Below, piece after piece: positions 6,666-15,378 of a stretch of 19,297 bases of DNA. The notes under the pieces are model-generated. The model was not told the DNA's origin, did not search any database, and saw nothing but the letters and a program-made list of their open reading frames with translations. The stretch covers positions 1-19,297 of the forward strand of contig JAJYAE010000045.1 in the NCBI GenBank assembly GCA_021779695.1, read 5' to 3'. Every line of letters starts with the position of its first letter. Within the stretch, counting starts at the first letter, position 1. The stretch is from Acidobacteriota bacterium. Lineage in GTDB: Bacteria > Acidobacteriota > Terriglobia > Terriglobales > Acidobacteriaceae. Made by a program: the position numbers and the translations under genes.

Positions 6666-9600
6666 TTGACGATCAGGCAGGCGGTGCGAAGGAGCGGGGT
6701 GTTTGGGCTCGGCGTGCTGCTGGCATGGTGGGGTGTATTCAGCTTCAGTGCGCGCCCTTGCGAAGGGCAGGACGGCACAAGGGCAGGCCAGGCGCAAGGC
6801 GGACGCTCCTCAGGAGCGGGTGGCCAGCAAGTTGCAGACGATGACGCGATGGACCGGTGGTCGGGACAGATTGTGCGCAGCATTGCGTTTGAAGGCGTGC
6901 CTGAGAGCCGGCTGAATCCGCTGCCGCAGCACCTGGCCCAGATGGCCGGGCAGCCTTTGGACGAGGATAAGGTTGCGCAAGACCTGCGGCAACTGTATGC
7001 GACGGGGCTGTATGACACGCTGGAAGCGGTAGGGCGGCGGGAAAAGGATGGAGTGGACCTTCTGTTCAAGGGGAGGCCCAGTGAATTCATCGGGCGGGTG
7101 ACGGTGGATGGAGCCAAAGGGCCGACGCTGAATGTGCAGCTGGAATACGCGAGCCGGCTGACTGCGGGCACGCGGTTTACGCAGGCGCGGCTGGCAGATG
7201 GGTTGGCGAAGATGAAACAGGCGCTGGCCGACAATGGATTTCACGAGCCGGAGATTGCAGAGCAACTCACGGTGCATCCAGACGATCAACTGGTGGACAT
7301 CGCCTTCCATGTGAAGCAGGGAGCGCAGGCGCGAGTGGGCGATGTGCTGGTAAGCGGCGATCCTGGGATGAGCGTGACGGAGTTTCGGCAGCTGGCGCGG
7401 CTGCATCCGGGAGCTCGCGTGGATCATGAGACGGCGAACCGCGCATTATCCGGAGTGCTGAAGCACTATCAGAAGAACAACCGGCTGGAGGCTGAAATTA
7501 AGCTGACGGCGCAGGAGTATGTGCCGGCGACGGACCTGTCGAATTTTCATTTTTCGGCGACGCGGGGCCCTGTGGTGACGGTGCGCGTGGAGGGAGCGAG
7601 TATCGATCCGGACCGCGTGAAGCGGGCCGTGCCGGTGTACGAGGAAGGCACGGTGGACGAGGATCTGCTGAACGAGGGCAACCGGCGACTGCGGGACTAC
7701 TTTCAGCGGCAAGGGTATTTTGACGTGAAGGTGACGCATCAGCGGGAGACGCCTCGGCCGAATGAGGTGGACCTGGTGTACACGGTGCAACTGGGGCAGA
7801 AGCGGCGAGTGGTGCACGTGGGAGTGGAGGGCAACCACTACTTTGACTCGGGAACGCTGAAAGATCTGCTGAGCGTGCGGGCAGCGGACTATCTGGACCG
7901 GCATGGGAGCTACAGCCAGGCCCTGGTGGCAGCGGATGTGAGCGCCCTGCAGAATGTTTACCAGAACAACGGCTTCTCGCAGGTTGCGGTGACTCCGGTG
8001 GTGAGCCAGGTGGAAGCGAAGCGCGGCAGCGGAAGCGGAAAGCCGCCGGGATTGTCCGTGGTGTACAAGATTGCAGAAGGGCCGCAGCAGCGGGTGGGCA
8101 CCGTGACGCTGGAAGGCAACGACCACATGCCGGCGTATGAACTGACGCCGCTGATGAACACGGCACCGGGGCAACTGCTTTCACCGCAGAGCCTGGCAGG
8201 CGACCGGGACGCGTTGCTAACGGACTATTTGAGCCGCGGATTCGACCAAGCCGAGGTGACGGTGGCGCAGGCGGCGGACCCGAAAGACGGTGGACTGGTC
8301 GACGTGACCTTTCATATTCACGAAGGGAAGCAGATTTTTGTGCGGAATGTTCTGTTGGCGGGCTTGCACTATACACGTCCGTCCACTGTGGCACGTGCGA
8401 TCACGCTGCATCCTGGCGACCCGTTGGACCAGTCAGCCATCGCGGAGACGCAGAACAACCTTTACAACTTTGCGCTCTTCAATGAAGTCAGGATGGCGGT
8501 GCAGAACCCGCGCGGCGCGGAGACGTTCAAGACGATCCTGGTGCAAACGACTGAGGCGCGACGGTGGGCCCTGACATACGGATTTGGATTTGAGACGCAG
8601 ACGGGACAGCCGCAGAATAATTGCGCAGGCTTTAATGTGACGGGCACGCCGTGCAATCCGAACGGGAAGACGGGCATCAGCCCGCGGGTGCTGGGAAGCG
8701 TGACGCGGAACAATCTGTTTGGTCGGGAACAATCGGCGTCAGTGGAAGGGACGTACGGCCTGCTGGAGCAGAATATCGACCTTGTGTACCAGAACCCGCA
8801 CTTTCACGGGAATCGTAACTTTGGCTTGACGTTCACGGGGGGTTACGCAAACAGCCAGGATGTGACGACGTATGTGGCGTCGAAACTGGATGCCGGATTG
8901 CGCGTGACAGAAAACTTCAACTCGCCGAGCGCGGGGTTATCGCGAGCGAACACGCTGATTTATGAATTTGATTTTCGGCGCGTGAAGGTGGCATCGGAGA
9001 GCCTTCAGGTGTATCCGGCGGCGATTCCGCAGCTGGCAGCGGCGGTGCGCGTGGGAGGACCTGGATTAACGTGGATTCGCGACACGCGGGATTCTCCCCT
9101 GGATGCGCACCGAGGCACTTATTTGAGCTTTCAGGAATTTTTGTCGAATCATGTTTTTGGGGCTGAGGCGCAGTTCAACCGGCTGGACGTATCGCAGTCC
9201 AATTATTTTGGGCTGGACCACGGGCGGATTGTGCTGGCCCGCAATACGCGCTATGCACAGGAGCGGGCATACGGACCGGCATCGGACGAGTTGATTCCGT
9301 TGCCGGAGCGCTTGTATGCGGGCGGACCGATCTCATTGCGCGGCTTCTCAGTGAATGCGGCTGGGCCGCGGGATCCGGAGACGGGGTTTCCAATTGGCGG
9401 CGCGGGCGCCCTGATGAACAGCACGGAACTGCGGCTTCCGCCGCCGAACTTGCCGTGGCTGGGCAATTCGCTGAGCTTTGTGATTTTTCATGACATGGGC
9501 AATGTGTTCACGAATGCGGGCGAAGCGTGGGTGAGCGCGCTGCGGGTGCGGCAACCCAATCGCTCCGCCTGCGAGGTGCTCAACAACAGCAGCAACACGT

Positions 9601-9869
9601 CGAACCTGTCGAACCCGATTCCAACGGGACCATCGACATCGACGGGCGTGCAGGGGCAATGCAGCTTCAACTATTTCTCGCATGCGCCGGGGCTGGGGTT
9701 GCGGTATCACACGCCGGTGGGACCCATCCGGCTGGACTTCAGTTACAACCTGAATCCGCCGATCTTTCCCATCAACATCAATTATTCGCTGGCGCATCCG
9801 GACTCTCAACCGCATGTGGGCGAGGCGCGCCACTTCAACTTTATTTTCAGCCTGGGGCAGACGTTCTGA
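6666..9869 (+). CDS. Omp85/BamA-type outer-membrane assembly protein with seven POTRA-like repeats
   Basis: Inserts beta-barrel proteins into the outer membrane (BamA/TamA superfamily). A signal peptide (MTIRQAVRRSGVFGLGVLLAWWG...) is followed by seven successive POTRA-like units starting near residues 63, 140, 221, 300, 379, 474 and 555. Each has a short strand such as VGTVTLEGN and a later gap-then-strand segment. The C-terminal barrel runs from about 625 to 1067, with the lid motif R892-G-F894 in the SLRGFS context and a terminal Phe as in outer-membrane proteins. BamA normally has five POTRAs and TamA three. The start is taken as TTG at 6666 because AGGAG lies eight bases upstream and the signal peptide then has a normal n-region; ATG at 6618 is in frame but has a poor SD. 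The stop overlaps the next ATG (TGATG). Whether it acts as BamA or as TamB's partner cannot be settled here. Confidence 0.9.
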   Translation: MTIRQAVRRSGVFGLGVLLAWWGVFSFSARPCEGQDGTRAGQAQGGRSSGAGGQQVADDDAMDRWSGQIVRSIAFEGVPESRLNPLPQHLAQMAGQPLDEDKVAQDLRQLYATGLYDTLEAVGRREKDGVDLLFKGRPSEFIGRVTVDGAKGPTLNVQLEYASRLTAGTRFTQARLADGLAKMKQALADNGFHEPEIAEQLTVHPDDQLVDIAFHVKQGAQARVGDVLVSGDPGMSVTEFRQLARLHPGARVDHETANRALSGVLKHYQKNNRLEAEIKLTAQEYVPATDLSNFHFSATRGPVVTVRVEGASIDPDRVKRAVPVYEEGTVDEDLLNEGNRRLRDYFQRQGYFDVKVTHQRETPRPNEVDLVYTVQLGQKRRVVHVGVEGNHYFDSGTLKDLLSVRAADYLDRHGSYSQALVAADVSALQNVYQNNGFSQVAVTPVVSQVEAKRGSGSGKPPGLSVVYKIAEGPQQRVGTVTLEGNDHMPAYELTPLMNTAPGQLLSPQSLAGDRDALLTDYLSRGFDQAEVTVAQAADPKDGGLVDVTFHIHEGKQIFVRNVLLAGLHYTRPSTVARAITLHPGDPLDQSAIAETQNNLYNFALFNEVRMAVQNPRGAETFKTILVQTTEARRWALTYGFGFETQTGQPQNNCAGFNVTGTPCNPNGKTGISPRVLGSVTRNNLFGREQSASVEGTYGLLEQNIDLVYQNPHFHGNRNFGLTFTGGYANSQDVTTYVASKLDAGLRVTENFNSPSAGLSRANTLIYEFDFRRVKVASESLQVYPAAIPQLAAAVRVGGPGLTWIRDTRDSPLDAHRGTYLSFQEFLSNHVFGAEAQFNRLDVSQSNYFGLDHGRIVLARNTRYAQERAYGPASDELIPLPERLYAGGPISLRGFSVNAAGPRDPETGFPIGGAGALMNSTELRLPPPNLPWLGNSLSFVIFHDMGNVFTNAGEAWVSALRVRQPNRSACEVLNNSSNTSNLSNPIPTGPSTSTGVQGQCSFNYFSHAPGLGLRYHTPVGPIRLDFSYNLNPPIFPININYSLAHPDSQPHVGEARHFNFIFSLGQTF

Positions 9870-10639
9870 TGCAAGGGCGACGACAAGGCGCAGGGCGAGG
9901 AGCAGTTGGGCTACGGGCCGCAGTGTGTGGGCTGATCGGGCTGGCGCTCTCACTGCCGGGCGTGACACAGGGCAGCGCAAGCGCAACGGACGGCGTGGTG
10001 CTGGATCGTGTGGTGGCTGTGGTGAACAACACGACGATCCTTTCCAGCGATCTGGAAAACGAGATCCACCTTTCAGTTCTTGAGCCGCAGGCGCGGGCCG
10101 GCGCGAAGGAAAGCGAGGCGGATGCGCTGCAACGCCTGATCAGCCGCGCGCTGATCCGGCAACAGATGAGCGAGGAAGAAGGCCAGGATGCGATGCCGAC
10201 GGGCGCCGAAGTGGCAACGCGGATGCGACTGCTGCGGGAGGAGCTTCCGGAGTGCGTTCGCCTGCACTGCACGACGGAGGATGGTTGGAAGCAGTTTCTC
10301 TCAGAGCACGATTTGAGCGAGAGCGAAGTGGAAGATTATTTGCGCAGCCGGCTGGCGATTCTGCATTTCATTGAGCTGCGGTTCCGGCAGGGTATCCGGA
10401 TTTCGCATGAGGAGATCGAAGCGTATTACAAAGATATGCTGCTGCCTCAGTACACGGCGGGTGAGAAGCCGCCTCAACTGGAGCAAGTGTCGTCGCGAAT
10501 TGAAGAGATTCTGCTGCAACAACGCGTGAATACGCTTTTCAGCGACTGGCTGGAGAATCTGCGCAAGCAGGGGCAGATTGAGATTCTGGATTCGGATTTG
10601 AGAACAGCAATGAGCGCGGGGGCGCAGGGAACGCAATGA
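9869..10639 (+). CDS. SurA N-terminal-domain-like periplasmic protein lacking a PPIase domain
   Basis: A 256-residue protein. The signal peptide has a hydrophobic core at about 14-30, with likely cleavage after ASA (residue 39). The mature start, LDRVVAVVNNTTILSSDLE, is the classic beginning of the SurA/PpiD chaperone core (usual form: VDRVVAVVN...I..S.L). Further helices contain DALQRLISRALIRQQ and SEVEDYLRSRLAILHFI, and the final SRIEEILLQQRVNTLFSDWLENLR corresponds to the C-terminal SurA helix. No parvulin rotamase domain is present between them, so it would act as a chaperone and not as a prolyl isomerase. ATG at 9869 overlaps the Omp85 stop (TGATG). The gene ends in ATGA shared with tamB. 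The position suggests it feeds unfolded barrel proteins to the Omp85 protein; this is inferred. Confidence 0.8.
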   Translation: MQGRRQGAGRGAVGLRAAVCGLIGLALSLPGVTQGSASATDGVVLDRVVAVVNNTTILSSDLENEIHLSVLEPQARAGAKESEADALQRLISRALIRQQMSEEEGQDAMPTGAEVATRMRLLREELPECVRLHCTTEDGWKQFLSEHDLSESEVEDYLRSRLAILHFIELRFRQGIRISHEEIEAYYKDMLLPQYTAGEKPPQLEQVSSRIEEILLQQRVNTLFSDWLENLRKQGQIEILDSDLRTAMSAGAQGTQ

Positions 10640-13600
10640 GCGCAGACGAACCCATGGAGACCGGAGGCACGGTGACGAGCACGAGGCGGCGGGCCGCGTG
10701 GATTGCCGCGGTGTGCGTGCTGCTGGGTCTCGTGGCGGTTGTGGGTGTGTGCCTCTGGGGGAGCTCATCTTCCTGCGAAAACCTGGTACGGAAAAGGCTG
10801 ATTGCGCGCCTGGAAGCATCGACCGGCGGAAGGGTGGAGATCCATTCGCTGCGCTGGCGGCTGATGAGTCTGGAAGTGCGCGCCGATGGAATTGTAATTC
10901 ACGGGCGCGAGAGAGCAGACGAGGCGCCCTATGCACAGATAGGCGAGCTGCGGGCGCAGTTGAGCGTGCTTGGGATTTTGAGCCCGCGGATTCTGCTACG
11001 CGAGCTGAATGTGGTGCGGCCAGCGATCCACCTGATTGTGTATCAGGATGGGAGCACAAACCAGCCGACCCCTACGCACAAGACGCCGACAGGCAAGCCC
11101 ATTCTGGACACACTCTTTGATCTAGAAGCGGGCGGCGTTGACATGGAGCAGGGCGTGCTGGACTACGAGAACCGGGCCGCGCACTTTGATTTCCAAAATC
11201 GATCAGCTCCGCTTGACCTGCACGCCCAGAATGCGGGCGTGCGAGTTGCGTATGTTCCGGCGCACGCGGGGATGCAGGAGAGCTACCGGATTGCGCTGGG
11301 GGCTCGGAACGTGCAACTGGTGCGGGGCACATTGGCGCATCCGCTGTCACGGACCGTGCAGGGATCGGTGACGGCGACGGTGGATCTGATGCGAACGGCC
11401 GTTCTGGTGCGCTCAATGCGAGTGACGGCGCGAAGCAAGGACGCGGGAGAACGGACGCTGCAAGTGACGGGCGAGCTGCGGAATTTTACGCGCCCGACGT
11501 GGGAAGGATCGATCCGGGGCGAGCTGGACATGCGGCTTCTGGAGAGCCTGACGGGCTACCCGAATGCTCCCGAGGGCATTGCGCGGGTGCAGATTGACGC
11601 GAGCGGATTCGATGGCCAGTTTCACGCGGATGGTCCGGTGCACATCGACCATGGAGCGTATGTGGACCCGAGCGTGACGGCGCGCGGGGTGACGCTGGAT
11701 GCGGTGGTGCATGCGGACCCGAATCAACTCATCATTCGGTCAGTGGATGCGCACCTTGCATCGGGCGGGGTGCTGCGCGGCGAGGTGTCTCTGGCGCACT
11801 GGCTGGGACCGCTTCCGGGCAGCACGGTGCTGGAGGAGGCGAGTGCTCCGCCGCCGGCGAAGCATTTCTGGAGGCGCAAGAAGACACAGCCGGCAAAGCG
11901 CGCGCCGGCCGCGGCGGCGAGTGCGCCTGCACCGCTGGGGATGGCTGGAACAGTGCGGGCGGAGCTGGAAGATGTGTCGCTGGACACGGTGATGGACATC
12001 GTGGGACGTGGGCCGTTTGAGCGCATGGGCATGGATGCGCGGCTGGATGGTCCGGCGACGGCGACCTGGACGCATGGCGACGTGCGCACGCTGGTGGTAG
12101 ACGCTTCACTGCAAGTCAGCCCGTCGGGACGCGCAGAGGCGAGCGAAGTGCCGGCGCATGGCGTGATTGATGGACGCTACGTGCAGCGGGACGGCTCCGT
12201 GGAGCTGCGAGCCATGCGGATTGCACTGCCTGGCAGCGAGGTGGATGCGCAGGGGCATCTTGGCGTGTATCCGCTGACGAGCCCATCCGTGATCTCGGTT
12301 CACCTGCATTCACACAATCTGGGAGAGTTCGACAGGATTCTGCGCGATCTTGGCCTGAAGTGGCGTGGAAAAGTGGGCAGTGCTGCTTTGCCGGTGTCGC
12401 TGCAAGGGGAGGCGGATTTTGCAGGGACGTGGACAGGCTCACTGGTGGACCCACGTCTGGCGGGCAACTTGACGGCGAGCAACCTGGTGGTCGAGATACC
12501 GTCGACCGCGGAAGATGGGACCGGAGCGGGGAGGGCCTTGCGCTGGGATACGGTACAGGCCACGGGCAGCTATGCTGCGAACCGGATCGTGATTGAACAC
12601 AGCGAACTGGAGCATGGGCAGGCGAGACTTAGCGTGGCTGGAAGTTTGACGGCAAGCGCGCCGCCACGGCGGGGCACAGGGACTTCTGGCTTTGATGGAG
12701 CGTCCGTGCTGCACGCGCACGTAAGCGCGAGCAAGATGGCCGTGAATGAAGTGGAGCCATTAGTCGGAATCCACCTTCCGGTGGCGGGCGAACTGAGCGC
12801 GCAACTGGAGACCGACGGGCCGTTGCGGGCGGTGAGCGGATCGGGGTGGATGGAGCTGGATCACGGGATTGCCTGGGGGCAGCCGCTGATGCGTCTGCGT
12901 GTGCAGGGGCAAATGAGCGGCCGGATGGTCAAGATATCAGCGTTGAGCCTGAACGATCCAGTGGGCAAAGTGGCCGGTGAAGGATCCTATGATCTGGACG
13001 CGAAGCGCTTTGAGTTCGAGGCGCAAGGGAGCGGAATTGACCTGACGCGCCTGAAGGCAGTGCAGACGTCTGGCGCGGGAGCGAGCGGGAAGCTGGGCTT
13101 TAACGCAAAGGGCAGCGGCACCCTGGACGATCCGCAACTGTCCGGAACGGGAACCCTGCGTGACCTGACGGTACGCGGGGAGCAGGTGGGCGATGTGGGA
13201 TTGACGGCGCGCACCGTGAACCGGAAGCTGCTGTACGATCTGCAGACGCGTTTCGCGTCGGCGACGCTGAGAGCGCACGGGGAGACGGAGCTGCACGCGC
13301 CCTTTGAAACGAAGGCACAGGCGCAGATGTCTGACTTTAACATCGGTGCGATCCTGAAGATGGCGCACGTGCGGGGACTCTCCGGGGAATCGTCACTGGC
13401 GGGAACGCTGCAGGTTGAGGGCCCGTTGAGCCGGCCGGATGAGTTGCACGGCGAGGCGCTGCTGCAGACTCTGGCAGTGACGATCACAGGCGTCCACCTG
13501 CGCAGCGCCGGGCCGGTGCATGCGACGCTGGCCAATGAGCGCGTGGTGCTGGATCCGGTGCATGTGATTGGAGAGGAGACGGACCTGCACGCGCAGGGCG

Positions 13601-14901
13601 TGATTGATCTGAAAGCGCGAAGGCAACTGGATCTGGATGCCAACGGCTCGATCAATCTGAAGCTGGCGGAGACGATTGATCCGGACCTGACGGCGAGCGG
13701 GACGACGACCTTCCAGGTGCGGGCGCGCGGCACATTGGACAAGCCCGGATTGAGCGGCCAGATCGAATTCCAGAATGCATCCCTGGCGCTGCAGGACTTG
13801 CCGAACAGCCTGAGCCAGTTGCAGGGGACGCTGGTCTTCAACCAGAACCGGCTGGAGGTTCGATCGCTGACTGCGCGGACGGGCGGTGGCACGCTGAGTG
13901 TCTCCGGCTATCTGGCGTATCAGCGAGGGATTTTTGCCGCGCTTTCATTGACAGGGAAGGGTGTGCGGATCCGTTACCCGGAGGGTGTGAGCTCATTGGC
14001 AGATGCCGATTTGCAGTTGCAGGGGACGCAGGGGAGTCTTTTGCTGAGCGGGAATGTGCTGGTGACGCGGTTTACGGTGAGCCCCGACCTGGATGCTGCG
14101 GCGCTGGTGACACAGGCGAGCAAGGTGCAGCCGGTGACACCGCCGGATGCTCCCTCAAACCACGTGCGGCTTGATGTGAGGATTCAGTCGTCGCCGCAGT
14201 TGAACTTCCAGAATGCCTACGCAAAGCTGGCGGGAGACATTGATCTTCGTCTTCGGGGGACGCTTGCGACTCCGTCCCTGCTGGGTAGGGTGTCCATCAC
14301 CGAGGGCAGCGCGACGATTGCGGGAACGCGTTACGACCTGCAAAGAGGCGATATTACGTTCTCCAATCCGGTGCGGATTGAGCCGATTGTGGATCTGAAT
14401 GCAACGGCACGCGTGGAAGACTACGACATCACGCTGGGCCTGCACGGACCTCCGAGCAAGATGTCAGTGACATATCGAAGCGACCCGCCTTTGCCGGAGT
14501 CGGATGTGGTGGCGCTGCTGGCGCTGGGACGAACGCAGAACCAGGAGCGCCTGTATACGCAACAGCAGGAGCAGGTGGCGAGTAACCCATCGACGGATGC
14601 GCTACTGGGTGGCGCGCTGAACGCGACCGTCAGCAGCCGGGTTCAGAAGCTGTTCGGGGCGGGATCGGTGAAGGTGGACCCAAGCTACCTGGGGCTGCTT
14701 GGGAACTCGACGACGCGCATCACGGTGCAGGAGCAGGTGGGCCGCAATGTCACCCTGACCTGGGCAACGGATGTGGACACGACCGCGCAGCAGTTGCTTC
14801 AGGCCGAGATCGCGATCAACCGGCATGTGTCTGTGCTGATCTCACGGGACGAGTCGTATGTCTTCTCGATGGTGATCAAGGCCACGCGGCGTTACCGGTA
14901 G
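10636..14901 (+). CDS. tamB: TamB-type translocation/assembly module protein (AsmA-like, DUF490)
   Basis: A 1421-residue protein of the usual TamB size. It has one N-terminal membrane anchor at about residues 21-42 and then a very long beta-rich region built from short alternating strands (DG..VHGRER, SGSGWMELDHG, GTGTLRDLTVRG and many more). The conserved C-terminal TamB/DUF490 domain includes LLGRVSITEGSATIAGTRYDL, FSNPVRIEPIVDLNATA and VVALLALGR near residue 1291. TamB proteins form a hydrophobic groove spanning the periplasm, linked to Omp85 partners and to phospholipid transport to the outer membrane. A Pro/Ala/Lys-rich insert lies at about 405-435. The ATG overlaps the previous stop as ATGA, so it is translationally coupled to the SurA-like gene. 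No terminator is visible after the stop. Confidence 0.92.
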   Translation: MSADEPMETGGTVTSTRRRAAWIAAVCVLLGLVAVVGVCLWGSSSSCENLVRKRLIARLEASTGGRVEIHSLRWRLMSLEVRADGIVIHGRERADEAPYAQIGELRAQLSVLGILSPRILLRELNVVRPAIHLIVYQDGSTNQPTPTHKTPTGKPILDTLFDLEAGGVDMEQGVLDYENRAAHFDFQNRSAPLDLHAQNAGVRVAYVPAHAGMQESYRIALGARNVQLVRGTLAHPLSRTVQGSVTATVDLMRTAVLVRSMRVTARSKDAGERTLQVTGELRNFTRPTWEGSIRGELDMRLLESLTGYPNAPEGIARVQIDASGFDGQFHADGPVHIDHGAYVDPSVTARGVTLDAVVHADPNQLIIRSVDAHLASGGVLRGEVSLAHWLGPLPGSTVLEEASAPPPAKHFWRRKKTQPAKRAPAAAASAPAPLGMAGTVRAELEDVSLDTVMDIVGRGPFERMGMDARLDGPATATWTHGDVRTLVVDASLQVSPSGRAEASEVPAHGVIDGRYVQRDGSVELRAMRIALPGSEVDAQGHLGVYPLTSPSVISVHLHSHNLGEFDRILRDLGLKWRGKVGSAALPVSLQGEADFAGTWTGSLVDPRLAGNLTASNLVVEIPSTAEDGTGAGRALRWDTVQATGSYAANRIVIEHSELEHGQARLSVAGSLTASAPPRRGTGTSGFDGASVLHAHVSASKMAVNEVEPLVGIHLPVAGELSAQLETDGPLRAVSGSGWMELDHGIAWGQPLMRLRVQGQMSGRMVKISALSLNDPVGKVAGEGSYDLDAKRFEFEAQGSGIDLTRLKAVQTSGAGASGKLGFNAKGSGTLDDPQLSGTGTLRDLTVRGEQVGDVGLTARTVNRKLLYDLQTRFASATLRAHGETELHAPFETKAQAQMSDFNIGAILKMAHVRGLSGESSLAGTLQVEGPLSRPDELHGEALLQTLAVTITGVHLRSAGPVHATLANERVVLDPVHVIGEETDLHAQGVIDLKARRQLDLDANGSINLKLAETIDPDLTASGTTTFQVRARGTLDKPGLSGQIEFQNASLALQDLPNSLSQLQGTLVFNQNRLEVRSLTARTGGGTLSVSGYLAYQRGIFAALSLTGKGVRIRYPEGVSSLADADLQLQGTQGSLLLSGNVLVTRFTVSPDLDAAALVTQASKVQPVTPPDAPSNHVRLDVRIQSSPQLNFQNAYAKLAGDIDLRLRGTLATPSLLGRVSITEGSATIAGTRYDLQRGDITFSNPVRIEPIVDLNATARVEDYDITLGLHGPPSKMSVTYRSDPPLPESDVVALLALGRTQNQERLYTQQQEQVASNPSTDALLGGALNATVSSRVQKLFGAGSVKVDPSYLGLLGNSTTRITVQEQVGRNVTLTWATDVDTTAQQLLQAEIAINRHVSVLISRDESYVFSMVIKATRRYR

Positions 14902-14921
14902 ACGAAGGGCCGCGACATTCA

Positions 14922-14961
14922 CAGATTTGTAATCTGGGCATTTGTCGGGGATGAGTACAAT
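14922..14961 (+). promoter_or_regulatory. Candidate promoter and inverted repeat upstream of the STAS gene
   Basis: TACAAT (14956-14961) is a good -10 lying nine bases before the ATG, with no SD, so the transcript would have almost no leader. The inverted repeat CAGATT-TGT-AATCTG (14922-14936) overlaps the position expected for the -35, which makes it a candidate operator. Confidence 0.4.
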
Positions 14962-14970
14962 CGGTTTACG

Positions 14971-15324
14971 ATGCTCACCGATGCGCCGCTGACCTTTGAA
15001 TTTCGGCAAGGCAACAGTGCCGAAACGCTGATCTATGCACTGACGGGCCCGCTGACCCTGCGCAACATGTTTGATTTGCAGGCGGCGCTGCGCCGCAACA
15101 AGGTGACGCGGCTGACGATCCTGGACCTGAGTGGAGTGCCGTACATGGACTCGGCGGGCATGGGGCTGGTGATGAACCAGTATGTGCATTGCCAGACAAA
15201 CGGTGGCAGGCTGGTGCTGGTGGGCACGAATAGCCGCGTGATGGAACTTTTCCGGATCACAAAGATTGATGGCGTCGTAGCGCTGGCCGCATCGGTGGCA
15301 GAAGCAGAGAGTCAGGCTCATTGA
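14971..15324 (+). CDS. STAS-domain anti-sigma factor antagonist (SpoIIAA/RsbV type)
   Basis: A 117-residue single STAS domain. The strand-helix pattern is clear: LIYALTGPLTLRNMFDLQAAL, then LTILDLSGVPYMDSAGMGLVM, then GGRLVLVGTNSRVMELFRITKID. Ser61 in the D-S-A-G-M-G loop corresponds to the serine phosphorylated by anti-sigma kinases in SpoIIAA/RsbV. Such proteins release a sigma factor or another client by binding its kinase in the unphosphorylated state. No kinase or phosphatase partner is encoded nearby. Its relation to the ECF pair 8 kb upstream is doubtful, since ECF factors with zinc anti-sigmas do not normally use STAS antagonists. Transcription may be separate from tamB via the TACAAT element. 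Confidence 0.88.
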   Translation: MLTDAPLTFEFRQGNSAETLIYALTGPLTLRNMFDLQAALRRNKVTRLTILDLSGVPYMDSAGMGLVMNQYVHCQTNGGRLVLVGTNSRVMELFRITKIDGVVALAASVAEAESQAH

Positions 15325-15348
15325 ACGCTGTGACGGCGGCTGCACCCT

Positions 15349-15360
15349 CAAGTACACTTG
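15349..15360 (+). promoter_or_regulatory. Candidate -10 and short inverted repeat before the UbiA-like gene
   Basis: CAAGT-AC-ACTTG is an inverted repeat containing TACACT (15353-15358), a -10-like hexamer 20 bases before the ATG at 15379. No clear -35 is visible. The gene could equally be read from the STAS transcript. Confidence 0.25.
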
Positions 15361-15378
15361 TGGGTGGAGCGGAGCCGG

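Noticed and set aside
9527..9868. Upstream extension of the SurA-like frame into the Omp85 gene
   Set aside because: ATG at 9869 overlaps the Omp85 stop and is followed directly by a signal peptide; the extension is the out-of-frame end of the barrel gene.
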